A stretch of DNA of 64,000 nucleotides, from the NCBI RefSeq assembly GCF_016881065.1, contig NZ_WXYN01000007.1, forward strand, positions 186,001-250,000. Reading direction: 5' to 3'. Each line of letters begins with the position of its first letter. The stretch's first letter is position 1. Shown here one piece after another: positions 25,133 through 33,574 of this stretch. The position numbers and the translations under genes are program-made. The stretch comes from Planococcus soli. GTDB lineage: Bacteria; Bacillota; Bacilli; Bacillales_A; Planococcaceae. The notes beneath the pieces are model-generated. The model saw only the letters and a program-made list of their open reading frames with translations. It searched no databases and had not been told where the DNA came from.

Positions 25133-26164
25133 TCAGAGCGAAGAGTTGCCCGTTTCCACAAGCTCAGCCGCCTCCTCCGATGGTGCGATTCGGGGATCTT
25201 GAAGCCAGCAAGCAACAGAATGCCCAGTTTCAGATACCGTATCACGTGGTGTATACGTGTGGCATACCGTCATCGTATGCGGACACCTGGCCGCAAATGC
25301 GCAGCCTTCCCCAAGCGTCGCCAAATTGGGTGGGGAGCCGGCAATCGGGAGCAGCGGCTGCGAGCGGTCTTCGTTAAGCTTGGGCATCGATTGCAGCAGA
25401 CCCAACGTGTACGGATGCTGAGGATTATAAAAAATTTCATCCAAAGTTCCCTGCTCCACAATTTTTCCGCCGTACATCACGGCTACGCGGTCAGCCATGT
25501 TGGCGACTACGCCAAGATCATGGGTGATCAAAATAATTGCAGTATCGGTTTTCTTTTGCAGATCTTTCATTAAATCCAGAATCTGTGCCTGGATTGTGAC
25601 GTCAAGCGCTGTCGTCGGTTCATCCGCAATCAGCACCTTCGGGTTGCAGGCAAGCGCCAATGCGATGACGACGCGCTGCCTCATGCCTCCTGAAAACTGA
25701 TGGGGGTAATTGTCGAGGCGGTTTTCTGCCTGCGGAATCCCGACCAGTTTGAGCATGTCCAGCGCCCGTTCACGAGCTTGCGCTTTCGTCACCTGCTCAT
25801 GACGCTGAACGCCTTCCATGATCTGTTTGCCGACTTTCATCGTCGGATTCAAGGAAGTCATCGGATCCTGGAAGACCATCGAGATTTCTGACCCCCGTAA
25901 ATTGGTGACTTGGCGCTTGGTCATCTTCAGCAAACTTTCGCCGTTATAGACAATATCGCCTTTGGTTACTTCAGTAGTAGCTGTCGGCAATAGCTGCATG
26001 ATGGATTTGGCAGTGACCGATTTGCCCGATCCCGACTCTCCGACGATGGCCAGTGTCTCCCCTTTTTTCAAATCAAAGCTTACACCCCGCACCGCTGTCA
26101 GTTTGCCGGTTTGGGTTTTAAATGCTACATGCAGGTTATCGACTGTCAAAATGGTGTTGCTCAT
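25133..26164 (-). CDS. oppD: Oligopeptide ABC importer ATPase OppD
   Basis: A 343-residue ATPase: Walker A GESGSGKSV (about 40-48), Q-loop VFQDPMTSLNP, signature FSGGMRQR, Walker B VLIADEPTTALD, and a C-terminal oligopeptide/dipeptide (OPP) domain with four cysteines (GCAFAARCPHTMTVC...ACW) that may hold a metal or FeS cluster. It powers uptake of oligopeptides with OppBC and OppA. The usual second ATPase gene oppF does not follow; the operon stops here at a terminator. Confidence 0.9.
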   Translation of the reverse strand: MSNTILTVDNLHVAFKTQTGKLTAVRGVSFDLKKGETLAIVGESGSGKSVTAKSIMQLLPTATTEVTKGDIVYNGESLLKMTKRQVTNLRGSEISMVFQDPMTSLNPTMKVGKQIMEGVQRHEQVTKAQARERALDMLKLVGIPQAENRLDNYPHQFSGGMRQRVVIALALACNPKVLIADEPTTALDVTIQAQILDLMKDLQKKTDTAIILITHDLGVVANMADRVAVMYGGKIVEQGTLDEIFYNPQHPYTLGLLQSMPKLNEDRSQPLLPIAGSPPNLATLGEGCAFAARCPHTMTVCHTYTPRDTVSETGHSVACWLQDPRIAPSEEAAELVETGNSSL

Positions 26165-26177
26165 GGTGAACCCTCCC

Positions 26178-27236
26178 CTATTTTCTCATTTTCGGATCTA
26201 ATGCATCACGCAGTCCGTCGCCAAGCAAATTGAAAGAAATCATGATGATGCTGATGACCAAAGCCGGGAAAATCAGTTTATACGGGAAATACCGCATTGA
26301 TTTATAGCCATCTTCGATCAATACACCAAGCGAGGCCAAAGGCGCCTGCAAACCGAGGCCTATAAAGCTAAGGAACGCTTCAAAGAAAATAGCGGTCGGG
26401 ATGGTGAACATGACCGTCACGATAATCGGTCCCATGACATTCGGCAAGAGATGCTTGGAAATCAGCCGTGGATTCGAAGCGCCGAGCGTCCGTGAAGCCA
26501 GCACAAATTCCTGACCTTTCAGCTGCAGCACCTGCCCCCGTACTACACGCGCCATGCCAACCCATCCGGTGATGACCATTGCGAGAATAATAGAGGTAAT
26601 GCCGGGTTCCAGCACCAGTATGAATAGGATGATAACAATCAAATTTGGAATCCCCATGAGAATTTCAATGATCCGCTGCATGACATTGTCAATGCGCCCT
26701 CCGTAGAAGGAAGAGATGCCGCCGTAAATGACTCCGATTACCAAATCGAGAAAAGCTGCCACTAAAGCGATGAACAGGGAAATCTGCGTGCCTTTCCAAA
26801 CCCGCGTCCAAAGATCACGGCCGAATTCATCCGTACCAAACCAATAATTAATTTGGACATCCCGTTCTGCGTATTGATCCACTCCCTGCGAATCCTGGCC
26901 ATTAAAACCGAGCCATTCCATGCCTTGTACTTTTGGCGGCATATTGGAATGGACCAAATTCTGTTCGCGATAGGAAAATTCATTCATGCTGGGTCCGATC
27001 AACGCTAAAGCAATCAACAGAACGAGCATGATCAACGAGATCATCGCACCTTTATTTTTGACGAGACGCTGAAAAGCTTCTTTCCAGAAAGATACCGAAG
27101 GCGTACCGATTTCCTCGCTTTTTCGTTGATCGAGCGGTGCTTTTACAAACAAGTCTGATGGAATTTCGTCATAGGCATATTGATTTTGCGCCTGCAGGTC
27201 CTGATGAGGGGGAAGGTGCGGCGTATTTCCTGTCAT
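26178..27236 (-). CDS. oppC: Oligopeptide ABC importer permease OppC
   Basis: A 352-residue permease with a long polar N-terminus (about 85 residues), a first helix (ISLIMLVLLIALALIG), an extracytoplasmic insert and five more helices. The EAA loop for contact with the ATPase lies in ASRTLGASNPRLISKHLLPN. The DPP/OPP pattern GTDEFGRDLWTRVWKG is clear. Its start overlaps the oppB stop by four bases (ATGA). Confidence 0.9.
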   Translation of the reverse strand: MTGNTPHLPPHQDLQAQNQYAYDEIPSDLFVKAPLDQRKSEEIGTPSVSFWKEAFQRLVKNKGAMISLIMLVLLIALALIGPSMNEFSYREQNLVHSNMPPKVQGMEWLGFNGQDSQGVDQYAERDVQINYWFGTDEFGRDLWTRVWKGTQISLFIALVAAFLDLVIGVIYGGISSFYGGRIDNVMQRIIEILMGIPNLIVIILFILVLEPGITSIILAMVITGWVGMARVVRGQVLQLKGQEFVLASRTLGASNPRLISKHLLPNVMGPIIVTVMFTIPTAIFFEAFLSFIGLGLQAPLASLGVLIEDGYKSMRYFPYKLIFPALVISIIMISFNLLGDGLRDALDPKMRK

Positions 27237-28162
27237 GCTGATTCCCCCTTATAATTGATGCGTGGATCCAGGAAGCTGTAGATAATATCTACGACAAATA
27301 CCACTAAAATGAACAAGGCACTGTAGAAAATGGTAATTCCCATGATGACGCTGTAATCCAATACAAGAATTGATAATGTGAATTGCTCACCAAGTCCTGG
27401 TACCGCAAATATTTTTTCGATGACCAAAGTTCCGGTCATAATAGACACGGCGAGCGGCCCAAGCATAGTGACAACCGGGATCAGCGCATTGCGGATGACG
27501 TGCTTGACGATGACCTGGTTTTCTTTCAGTCCCTTTGCTCTGGCCGTAATGATATAGTCCTGGCCGATCACTTCGAGCATTTCACTGCGGATAAAACGGG
27601 CAACTGTAGCCGTCACTGTCACTGATAGGGCAATGGACGGCAACAGCGTACTGGAATAGCCTTCCCATAAAGCGACTGGCAGCCATTCCAACTTAACGCC
27701 AACATAATATTGCAGCAATGCCGCAAAGACAAATGACGGAATTGACATCCCTAAAACAGCTAAAGTTACAGAGCCATAATCTAAGATCGAATTGTGCCTC
27801 AGGGCAGAAACGATCCCCAAAACAAGGCCGATAATTGCCCCGATAACCAAAGCCTGCAGCCCGATGAATGCAGATGGGCCGATCCGGTCGCTGATCATGC
27901 TTGTGACGGTACGGCCTTCATGTTGGAACGAATAACCCAAATCACCCTGCACCAAATTGCCAATATACTGTATGTATTGGATGGCGACTGGCTGATCCAG
28001 TCCGTATTTGGCATTCAAGATCGCCAGTTGGCTTTCGGTCAATTTTTCCGGGTTAGTAAACGGCGTTCCTGGCAGCAGCTGCATCAGGAAAAAAGTCGCT
28101 GTTACAATAATGAAAAGCGTAATAAGCATAAAGCCGATCCGCTGCAATAAATAACGTTTCAT
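27233..28162 (-). CDS. oppB: Oligopeptide ABC importer permease OppB
   Basis: A 309-residue permease with six helices: N-terminal LLQRIGFMLITLFIIVTATFFLMQLLPGTPF, a periplasmic-side loop, and the EAA motif ITARAKGLKENQVIVKHVIRNAL. Pairs with OppC in the membrane channel. The family A repeat lies 28 bases upstream of its start, between it and the oppA terminator, so oppBCD is either read through that terminator or has its own promoter in the repeat. Confidence 0.9.
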   Translation of the reverse strand: MKRYLLQRIGFMLITLFIIVTATFFLMQLLPGTPFTNPEKLTESQLAILNAKYGLDQPVAIQYIQYIGNLVQGDLGYSFQHEGRTVTSMISDRIGPSAFIGLQALVIGAIIGLVLGIVSALRHNSILDYGSVTLAVLGMSIPSFVFAALLQYYVGVKLEWLPVALWEGYSSTLLPSIALSVTVTATVARFIRSEMLEVIGQDYIITARAKGLKENQVIVKHVIRNALIPVVTMLGPLAVSIMTGTLVIEKIFAVPGLGEQFTLSILVLDYSVIMGITIFYSALFILVVFVVDIIYSFLDPRINYKGESA

Positions 28163-28190
28163 GCGAACACCTCAGTTCTGTAGGGTGATG

Positions 28191-28453
28191 AGAAAAGCGC
28201 AAGCGCCCGGGTAGCTCTGACGGGCATAAGACAGACCAGCGAAGTGGCGTGTTTTCAGCCGCACAACACGAAAAGTGAAAGTGCCTGTTCAGCTCTGACA
28301 GGTGTAAGACGACCTGGCGAAGCGGCGTGTTTTCAGCCGCACAGCCAGATTGGCTTACATCCCGAAGAGCTAGGCACTGCAACTGGACAACGGGTTGGCT
28401 TATGACCCGAAGAGCTGGGTGCTGGAGCCTGGACAATATAGAAAAGCGCAAGC
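28191..28453 (+). repeat. Dispersed intergenic repeat, family A, copy 3 (composite)
   Basis: Bounded by the direct repeat GAAAAGCGCAAGC at both ends (28192-28204 and 28441-28453), with a third related copy, GAAAAGTGAAAGTGCC, inside near 28270. The first part looks like a truncated unit (AGCTCTGACGGGCATAAGACAG...GTGGCGTGTTTTCAGCCGCACAACAC). The rest matches the copy at 1342-1526 in inverted orientation. It separates oppA from oppB. Confidence 0.8.
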
Positions 28454-28461
28454 TATCAAAA

Positions 28462-28498
28462 ATACGAGGGCATCCGGAAACCGGCTACACCCTCGTAT
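28462..28498 (-). terminator. Terminator after oppA
   Basis: ATACGAGGG and CCCTCGTAT pair, with an inner CCGG/CCGG stem; TTTTT follows on the minus strand. It would let oppA be expressed well above oppBCD. Confidence 0.82.
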
Positions 28499-28520
28499 CT
28501 ATAAGCTGTAAACCTGTCTT

Positions 28521-30170
28521 CTATTCTTCGATCGTCACCCATTTATAAGAGAACGAAGCTCCTGTTGGATGCACCAATAGATCTTTAATTTTGCTTCTCA
28601 TTAAGACTGCTGCGCCTTCCTGGTAAAGCGGTACGATGGCTGCATCTTCTTCCAGCAGGATTTTCTCAATGTCTAGCAGCATTTGATAGCGAGCTTCAAG
28701 ATCTGTTTCAGTTCGAGCTGATGCTACCAACTCTTCCAATTCGGCATTCGAGTAATCCATGCGGTTAGCCGATCCGCCTTCAAGCCACATATCCAAATAA
28801 GTCATCGGATCGCTGTAATCCGGTCCCCATGAAGATAGAGACAAATCGTAATCGATCGCTTTTTCAATTTCCAAACGCTGAGCAAAAGGAACGGCTTTGA
28901 TTTCTAATTTAAATCCTGGAAGATTGTCTTCCAATTGTGCCTGAATATACTCGGCCACTTTTTTATGGTCTTCTGAATCTGCAATGTTGATGGATACAGT
29001 AACTTCAGTTTCGCCAGTTTCCTGTAAGCCCGTTTCCCAAAGCGCCTGTGCTTCTTCGAGTGTGCCTGTGTTAAAGTCTCCGTTCAAGTCCCGGAAATCT
29101 TCACCTGATGGCGAGTTGAAGAATCCTTTCGGAACCACACCGTTTAATGCTGTAGAACCGTTCTTCAGAATAACATCCGTTAAGCTTTCTTTATCGATCG
29201 CCATGTTGACTGCCTGGCGAATGTTTTTATTGCCCAATACCGGATGGTTATGGTTAAAGCGAAGGAAAATGATTTCCGGCTCTAAAATCGTTTCAAAGTT
29301 TTCATCGTCTTTGTTCTGGTCAACAGCCTCTGAACTTAAAACAATGCGGTCCACTTTGTTTGTTTCATACAAATTGATGCCCGCTGCCGGATCTTTGACT
29401 ACATAGGCATTGATCGCATCCAGTTGAACGGATTCCGCATCCCAGTAATCTTCGTTCTTCTCGTATTTCCATCCTTGTTCGTGCGTCCAGTCAACCAATG
29501 TGAATGGTCCGTTGAATAGGATGTTCTCTGCTTCCAGCGCATACTGGTCGCCTTGCTCTTCAACAAACTTCTGGTTTTGAGGAAGGAAAGTCGGGAATGT
29601 CAGCAATGACTGGAACAATGGGTTCGCTGCTTCCAACGTAACTTCCAGTGTTTTTTCGTCAATTGCTTTAACACCCAGGTCTTCTGCGTCCATTTCTTCG
29701 TTCATGACCGCTTCAGCGTTTTTGATGCCTGCTGTAACAAACATGAAATTATACGGGCTTGCATCTTTCATGACGCGTTTCCATGCGTATTCAAAATCCT
29801 GTGCCGTAACCGGATCTCCATTGCTCCAGTTGGAATCGCGCAATGTAAACGTGTGGACGATCTGGTCTTCACTTTCTGTATGCTCTGTTACTAAAGCTTC
29901 AATTGGCTCATGGTTCTCATCTTGGCGGTAAAGCCCTTCGTTGACGTTGTTCAATACCGTAAAGGCAATGCCGTCATGAGCTTTTGTCGAATCTAAAGTA
30001 GGGATATCAGCTGTGGTTGAAATGTTCAATACTTGCCCAGTTTCCCCTTCCCCTTCTGCTGCTGCGCCTTCTTCGCTCGAGCTTTCCGAAGAATTGAAAT
30101 TACATCCTGATAAAAATAAAATAAATGCGATCATAATCATTAAAATCTGTGTACTTCTCTTTCTCCCCAT
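28521..30170 (-). CDS. oppA: Oligopeptide-binding lipoprotein OppA
   Basis: A 549-residue lipoprotein: signal helix ILMIMIAFILFLSGC with lipobox LSGC, an acidic linker (SSEEGAAAEGEGETG), then an SBP_bac_5 domain (TADIPTLDSTKAHDGIAFTVLNNVNEGLYR; DFEYAWKRVMKD; FNGPFTLVDW; DYSDPMTYLDMWL). It captures peptides outside the membrane for OppBC. I use the ATG after GGGGGTAGG; a 29-residue longer frame has no ribosome site and would hide the signal peptide. It is first in the opp cluster but is followed by a terminator and a repeat. Confidence 0.92.
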   Translation of the reverse strand: MGRKRSTQILMIMIAFILFLSGCNFNSSESSSEEGAAAEGEGETGQVLNISTTADIPTLDSTKAHDGIAFTVLNNVNEGLYRQDENHEPIEALVTEHTESEDQIVHTFTLRDSNWSNGDPVTAQDFEYAWKRVMKDASPYNFMFVTAGIKNAEAVMNEEMDAEDLGVKAIDEKTLEVTLEAANPLFQSLLTFPTFLPQNQKFVEEQGDQYALEAENILFNGPFTLVDWTHEQGWKYEKNEDYWDAESVQLDAINAYVVKDPAAGINLYETNKVDRIVLSSEAVDQNKDDENFETILEPEIIFLRFNHNHPVLGNKNIRQAVNMAIDKESLTDVILKNGSTALNGVVPKGFFNSPSGEDFRDLNGDFNTGTLEEAQALWETGLQETGETEVTVSINIADSEDHKKVAEYIQAQLEDNLPGFKLEIKAVPFAQRLEIEKAIDYDLSLSSWGPDYSDPMTYLDMWLEGGSANRMDYSNAELEELVASARTETDLEARYQMLLDIEKILLEEDAAIVPLYQEGAAVLMRSKIKDLLVHPTGASFSYKWVTIEE

Positions 30171-30204
30171 TTTCCTACCCCCAATTTTTTGATTATTCTT
30201 TATA

Positions 30205-30233
30205 ATCATAATTGTTATTGTAAAATTTGGCAA
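30205..30233 (-). promoter_or_regulatory. oppA SigA-type promoter
   Basis: On the minus strand TTGCCA (30228-30233), 17 bases, TATGAT (30205-30210), 34 bases before the oppA start codon. Good match and spacing. Confidence 0.7.
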
Positions 30234-30305
30234 CAAGATGTTTAAATTTTCAAACATATATATTTCATGGTAACCTTGAAATACATATGGAAAGGATCGA
30301 TTTTC

Positions 30306-30677
30306 ATGAATTTCAGAAATATTTTATTGTCGATTTCATTAGGCAGCTCGTTTATTTTGCCTTTCTTCCTATACAAGGAGTGGTCCGTTGCAAACTGGTT
30401 TGATGCTTTATTTTTGATTGGGCTTTTGCTGATTATGGCCTATTTTGCCATGGTATTGATCGAAGGCCAGTTTTTCACAGCGTTTTTCAAAAGCACTCAA
30501 AACTTTTTTGCAAAAATAAATAAAAAAGATAGTTTGATTCGGGAAAGTGAAAAACGCACTTCTGATTCGGTAGATTATCGAAAAGAATTCCCAAACAGAA
30601 AATCGTTTCTTCAGATAGGCCTGTTTTTTTGCATTGGCAGTTTGCTGATTTCCTCTGTCATGTATTATTTGAATTAG
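30306..30677 (+). CDS. DUF3899-like small membrane protein
   Basis: A 123-residue protein with three hydrophobic helices: two near the N-terminus (ILLSISLGSSFILPFFLY and ALFLIGLLLIMAYFAMVLI) and one at the C-terminus, separated by a basic loop of about 45 residues. The topology and the closing FLQIGLFFCIGSLLISSVMYY segment fit DUF3899 proteins of Bacillales. Function unknown. AAAGGATC precedes the ATG, which I prefer over a 13-codon longer frame. Divergent from oppA. Confidence 0.7.
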   Translation: MNFRNILLSISLGSSFILPFFLYKEWSVANWFDALFLIGLLLIMAYFAMVLIEGQFFTAFFKSTQNFFAKINKKDSLIRESEKRTSDSVDYRKEFPNRKSFLQIGLFFCIGSLLISSVMYYLN

Positions 30678-30694
30678 AAAAATTAAAACCGACA

Positions 30695-30733
30695 AAAAAC
30701 GGCAATGCCCCTTCTCCGGGCATTGCCGTTTTT
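30695..30733. terminator. Bidirectional terminator
   Basis: AAAAACGGCAATGCCC and GGGCATTGCCGTTTTT around CTTCTCC, between the converging DUF3899-like and Nudix genes. Confidence 0.88.
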
Positions 30734-30741
30734 ATGCAAAA

Positions 30742-31377
30742 TCACGCTAGGCCTCTTAACTGCCGCCCAATCGACTCTACAATTTTTTCTAAATAACCGG
30801 TACTGTGCGGCACCAAGTCTTTTAAACCAATTGCCCTTTCAAACAACTTTTTTCTGCCATCCGAAGTTATTTCAAAGCCTTCAACGTTCACTTTTTCTTT
30901 TGTTCCCGTAAATAATGCCGCTAATGCCTCAAAGTCCGCCTTTGCCATGCCGGACACTTCTTCCAGCTGCAACTCAAACCTTAGGTCAATGTTCTCCAAA
31001 TCCTTATATAAGAAACAGTGGCAGCGTTCATTATCGATAAAACCGGACAACGCTATTTGATCCTTAATGATCCCCATCGGAGTCAGTTCTTCAAAACCCA
31101 CTCCAATTCCGAGCTCTTCTTGGACTTCGCGGATCCCATCTTCGACTGTTTCGTCCGCCAATAAATGGCCCGCTGCCGTGATATCGAACAGCCCTGGAAA
31201 ATCTTTCTTTCCATCACTCCGCAGCTGCAGATAGACAACATTTCTGCCGCCTTGCCGTCCCGCAACCCAGCAATGGAAAGTTTCATGCCAATAGCCTTTT
31301 TCATGGACAGTCTGGCGGTCAGCGATGCCCTTAGGCGTTCCCTGTTCATCGTAAATGCAAAGTTTCTCAGTCTCCAT
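30742..31377 (-). CDS. Nudix hydrolase (YfcD/IPP-isomerase-like)
   Basis: A 211-residue Nudix protein. The Nudix box reads GHLLADETVEDGIREVQEEL-GI, with REVQEELG supplying the metal-binding glutamates. The N-terminal YDEQGTPKGIADRQTVHEKGYWHETFHCWV block places it among IPP-isomerase-like Nudix proteins related to E. coli YfcD. It probably hydrolyses a nucleoside or other diphosphate; the exact substrate is not evident. The second of two close ATG codons has AGGGG at seven bases and is preferred. Confidence 0.85.
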   Translation of the reverse strand: METEKLCIYDEQGTPKGIADRQTVHEKGYWHETFHCWVAGRQGGRNVVYLQLRSDGKKDFPGLFDITAAGHLLADETVEDGIREVQEELGIGVGFEELTPMGIIKDQIALSGFIDNERCHCFLYKDLENIDLRFELQLEEVSGMAKADFEALAALFTGTKEKVNVEGFEITSDGRKKLFERAIGLKDLVPHSTGYLEKIVESIGRQLRGLA

Positions 31378-31463
31378 TTTCATGCCCCTTTTTCTTTTAG
31401 CCTAGCAAAAAACCAGCCGGTCCTCCTGCTGGCTTCCGTTCATTCCAATTAAGTTTCTTTCAA

Positions 31464-31928
31464 CTACGTATATTGATTAAAGCGGGCATCATCTGGTGCC
31501 ACGTGCTTGATAAACAACAAATCTTCTTCCGTAATGTCCGGAACGAAAAATTCAGTACCCCAATGCTCCGATGAGAAAATGTGCTGCTCTTCTTTGCTCA
31601 GGAAAACTGAAAACCACTTGAGTTTTTTCTTTCTGCTGACGTGTTGGGTCATCAGGAATTCAGCGATGTCCAGCGTCAGAAGACCAGAAAAAATCGTCAT
31701 GCCCTGCTTTTCGTTGGTATCGAATAACCCAGGCAAGTGGGATGTCAGATCTTCAATTGTTTCCGTTTCTTCATTGAAGCAATGAATTTCAAAAAGATCA
31801 GATTTAGCCAGGAAATATTCCATCAGCAGGAGCCAGTAATCATAGTTCCCGATAGCCGGCATCCGATCCGTTTCTCGTTCGCCCAGAAATTCGGTAAGTT
31901 CAAACTGCAATTGTGTTTTAAGTTCCAT
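31464..31928 (-). CDS. Protein of unknown function
   Basis: A 154-residue acidic soluble protein, not recognised. Visible features are an amphipathic N-terminus (KTQLQFELTEFLGERE), a YWLLLMEYFLAK helix, a beta-rich centre (LFEIHCFNEETETIEDL) and a C-terminal KWFSVFLSKEEQHIF segment. No signal peptide, membrane helix or metal motif. It follows the HAD gene by 34 bases on the same strand and likely shares its transcript. GGTGAAGGAG lies at the ATG. Confidence 0.7.
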   Translation of the reverse strand: MELKTQLQFELTEFLGERETDRMPAIGNYDYWLLLMEYFLAKSDLFEIHCFNEETETIEDLTSHLPGLFDTNEKQGMTIFSGLLTLDIAEFLMTQHVSRKKKLKWFSVFLSKEEQHIFSSEHWGTEFFVPDITEEDLLFIKHVAPDDARFNQYT

Positions 31929-31962
31929 GCTCCTTCACCTGCCCTTTTCTCCCTTTAGCTCA

Positions 31963-32634
31963 TTACGGCTCTGCGTTTAAGCGCTCTATCCACCCAGTGA
32001 CTTCGTGTAAGCCGTCAATTTCTCCATCAGCCTCCAGACATCTCCAGTGATGATCTTTTTTCCAGATGGCTTTCATACCAACTGCTTTTGCAGCCTCAAT
32101 ATCATTTTTCGGATGATCTCCGACATACACTGCCTCGTCCGGTGAAACGCCCAAGCTTGCCAGCGCTTTAAAGAAAATAGCGGCATCCGGTTTTGCCAAT
32201 CCTTCCCATTCAGAAATAAGTATTTCTTCAAAATGGCCTTCGATTCCCAAAGCCTGAATATTATCCAGCTGAAATTGGCCTCTGCCGTTAGTGATCATCC
32301 CTAAGCGGAGAGTTTGCCGGGACAGGTTCTCGAGCATGCTGTCCAACTCCGGATACGGTACGCAATGATACTTAAAGTTGGATACGTAGTCAGCCAGCAA
32401 AGTTTGCCAGTCTACACCTCTAATATCCAACTCTTTGGTTAACTGTTGATAAACCCGGTCTTTCCAGACATAGCCTTTGGCATCCAACTCGATAAACCGG
32501 TCGATAAAAAGATCTTTCGGTATATGCTGCACATGCTCGGCTAACCTGTTGTACTGATCCTCTACAAATGCAGCCAAGGAGCTGTCCCGATCTAATAAGG
32601 TCCCATCCAAATCAAAAATAACGGCTTTAATCAT
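31963..32634 (-). CDS. HAD-superfamily phosphatase
   Basis: A 223-residue HAD hydrolase with all four motifs: nucleophile DLDGTLLD (Asp8, Asp10), MITNGRG (motif II Thr), Lys in WEGLAKPD (motif III) and VYVGDHPKNDIEAAKAVG (motif IV acidic pair). The cap is of the helical C1 type, as in YjjG- and phosphoglycolate-type phosphatases. Substrate not determined. It follows the NAT-like gene by 18 bases. Confidence 0.88.
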   Translation of the reverse strand: MIKAVIFDLDGTLLDRDSSLAAFVEDQYNRLAEHVQHIPKDLFIDRFIELDAKGYVWKDRVYQQLTKELDIRGVDWQTLLADYVSNFKYHCVPYPELDSMLENLSRQTLRLGMITNGRGQFQLDNIQALGIEGHFEEILISEWEGLAKPDAAIFFKALASLGVSPDEAVYVGDHPKNDIEAAKAVGMKAIWKKDHHWRCLEADGEIDGLHEVTGWIERLNAEP

Positions 32635-32652
32635 TCCAATTCTCCTATCCCA

Positions 32653-33426
32653 TCATTCGCTGCTTCCCAGATTCAGCCGCTGGTAAAATCCCAGCGATTC
32701 TTTCAGAAACTCTTTGTCGTAATGCGTTTTTTCATGTATTCGTTCTACCCATTCCTCCAGTGTTTCAATCGCGCTGTCGGGATGGAGCCCAGTGCTTGTA
32801 CTCATAAAACTTTTCCAATTATCGAATTCCCAGTGGACGGTTTCGCTACTTTCCCACAGCCGAACTTCCACCAGCGGTTCCGGATGGATATGGTGCTGGG
32901 AATATTCAGCGGCCTCTAGGAAATCTGCCCGTTCAACAGGTTCCATTTCATAGATCTGATTGGACTGTTTGCCGTTAGGCCGATAATAAATGACTTCTAC
33001 CCCTTTACCCGCTTGCTTTACTTGAACTTCCGCTCCAGGGAAAAACCCTGACAGTCTGCCGCCTTGGAACTCCGGTCGATCTGCATCCACCAGGATTGGC
33101 TGAATCCACTGGTCGCCCAAATCACATAGAAATCTGCGGCCATCCCGGTCTTCGGCCATGATCGCTGCATGGGCCTGTTCCGTGCCCAGTTCGCTTCCCA
33201 CCGGGTAGGCTCTGACGCCGGCTCCATCAAAAGCTGCCAGCAGCCAAATGGCCAAATCAAAACAATTGCCGGTGATGCCGTATTGGTCATGATGCTGTTT
33301 CATCAGTTCCACACTGCGCTGCTTCTTTTCACCTGACCGTTGATAGTACCAAGCTTTCGTTAAGGTCTCCATCGGAAAATCATCAAACTGCCGCCATATG
33401 GAAAGTATTTCTTCCGGTGCTTCCAT
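32653..33426 (-). CDS. Transglutaminase/arylamine N-acetyltransferase-like cysteine enzyme
   Basis: A 257-residue protein with a possible Cys-His-Asp triad: Cys in ITGNCFDLAIWLLAAFD, His in EQAHAAIMAED about 32 residues later and Asp in RFLCDLGDQWIQP 15 residues after that. Order and spacing match the NAT/transglutaminase fold. The remaining beta-barrel-like part (VEVIYYRPNGKQ; PLVEVRLWESSETVHWEF) also fits NAT. Whether it acetylates arylamines, acts in a biosynthetic route or has another activity is not shown. First gene of a three-gene unit with the HAD and unknown genes. Confidence 0.65.
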   Translation of the reverse strand: MEAPEEILSIWRQFDDFPMETLTKAWYYQRSGEKKQRSVELMKQHHDQYGITGNCFDLAIWLLAAFDGAGVRAYPVGSELGTEQAHAAIMAEDRDGRRFLCDLGDQWIQPILVDADRPEFQGGRLSGFFPGAEVQVKQAGKGVEVIYYRPNGKQSNQIYEMEPVERADFLEAAEYSQHHIHPEPLVEVRLWESSETVHWEFDNWKSFMSTSTGLHPDSAIETLEEWVERIHEKTHYDKEFLKESLGFYQRLNLGSSE

Positions 33427-33527
33427 TTTTCCACCTTCTCTTTTTTCGTATGGCTATTACTTCTCTTTTTTCTTTAGAAAGTCCTTCATATAAAAATGAA
33501 CTTAAGTTATTTAACTTCTTTAGGCAG

Positions 33528-33559
33528 AAAAAGAGCAGGCCCCAGGGCCTGCTCTTTTT
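33528..33559 (-). terminator. Terminator of the large flagellar operon
   Basis: AAAAAGAGCAGGCCC and GGCCTGCTCTTTTT around CAG, 16 bases after the pilZ stop codon. T-runs on both sides. Confidence 0.88.
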
Positions 33560-33574
33560 CATGAAGTCATAAAT

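Noticed and set aside
28053-28451. Minus-strand frame over the family A repeat
   Set aside because: Low-complexity translation of the repeat, overlapping oppB; the similar frame at 1360-1560 arises from the related copy for the same reason.
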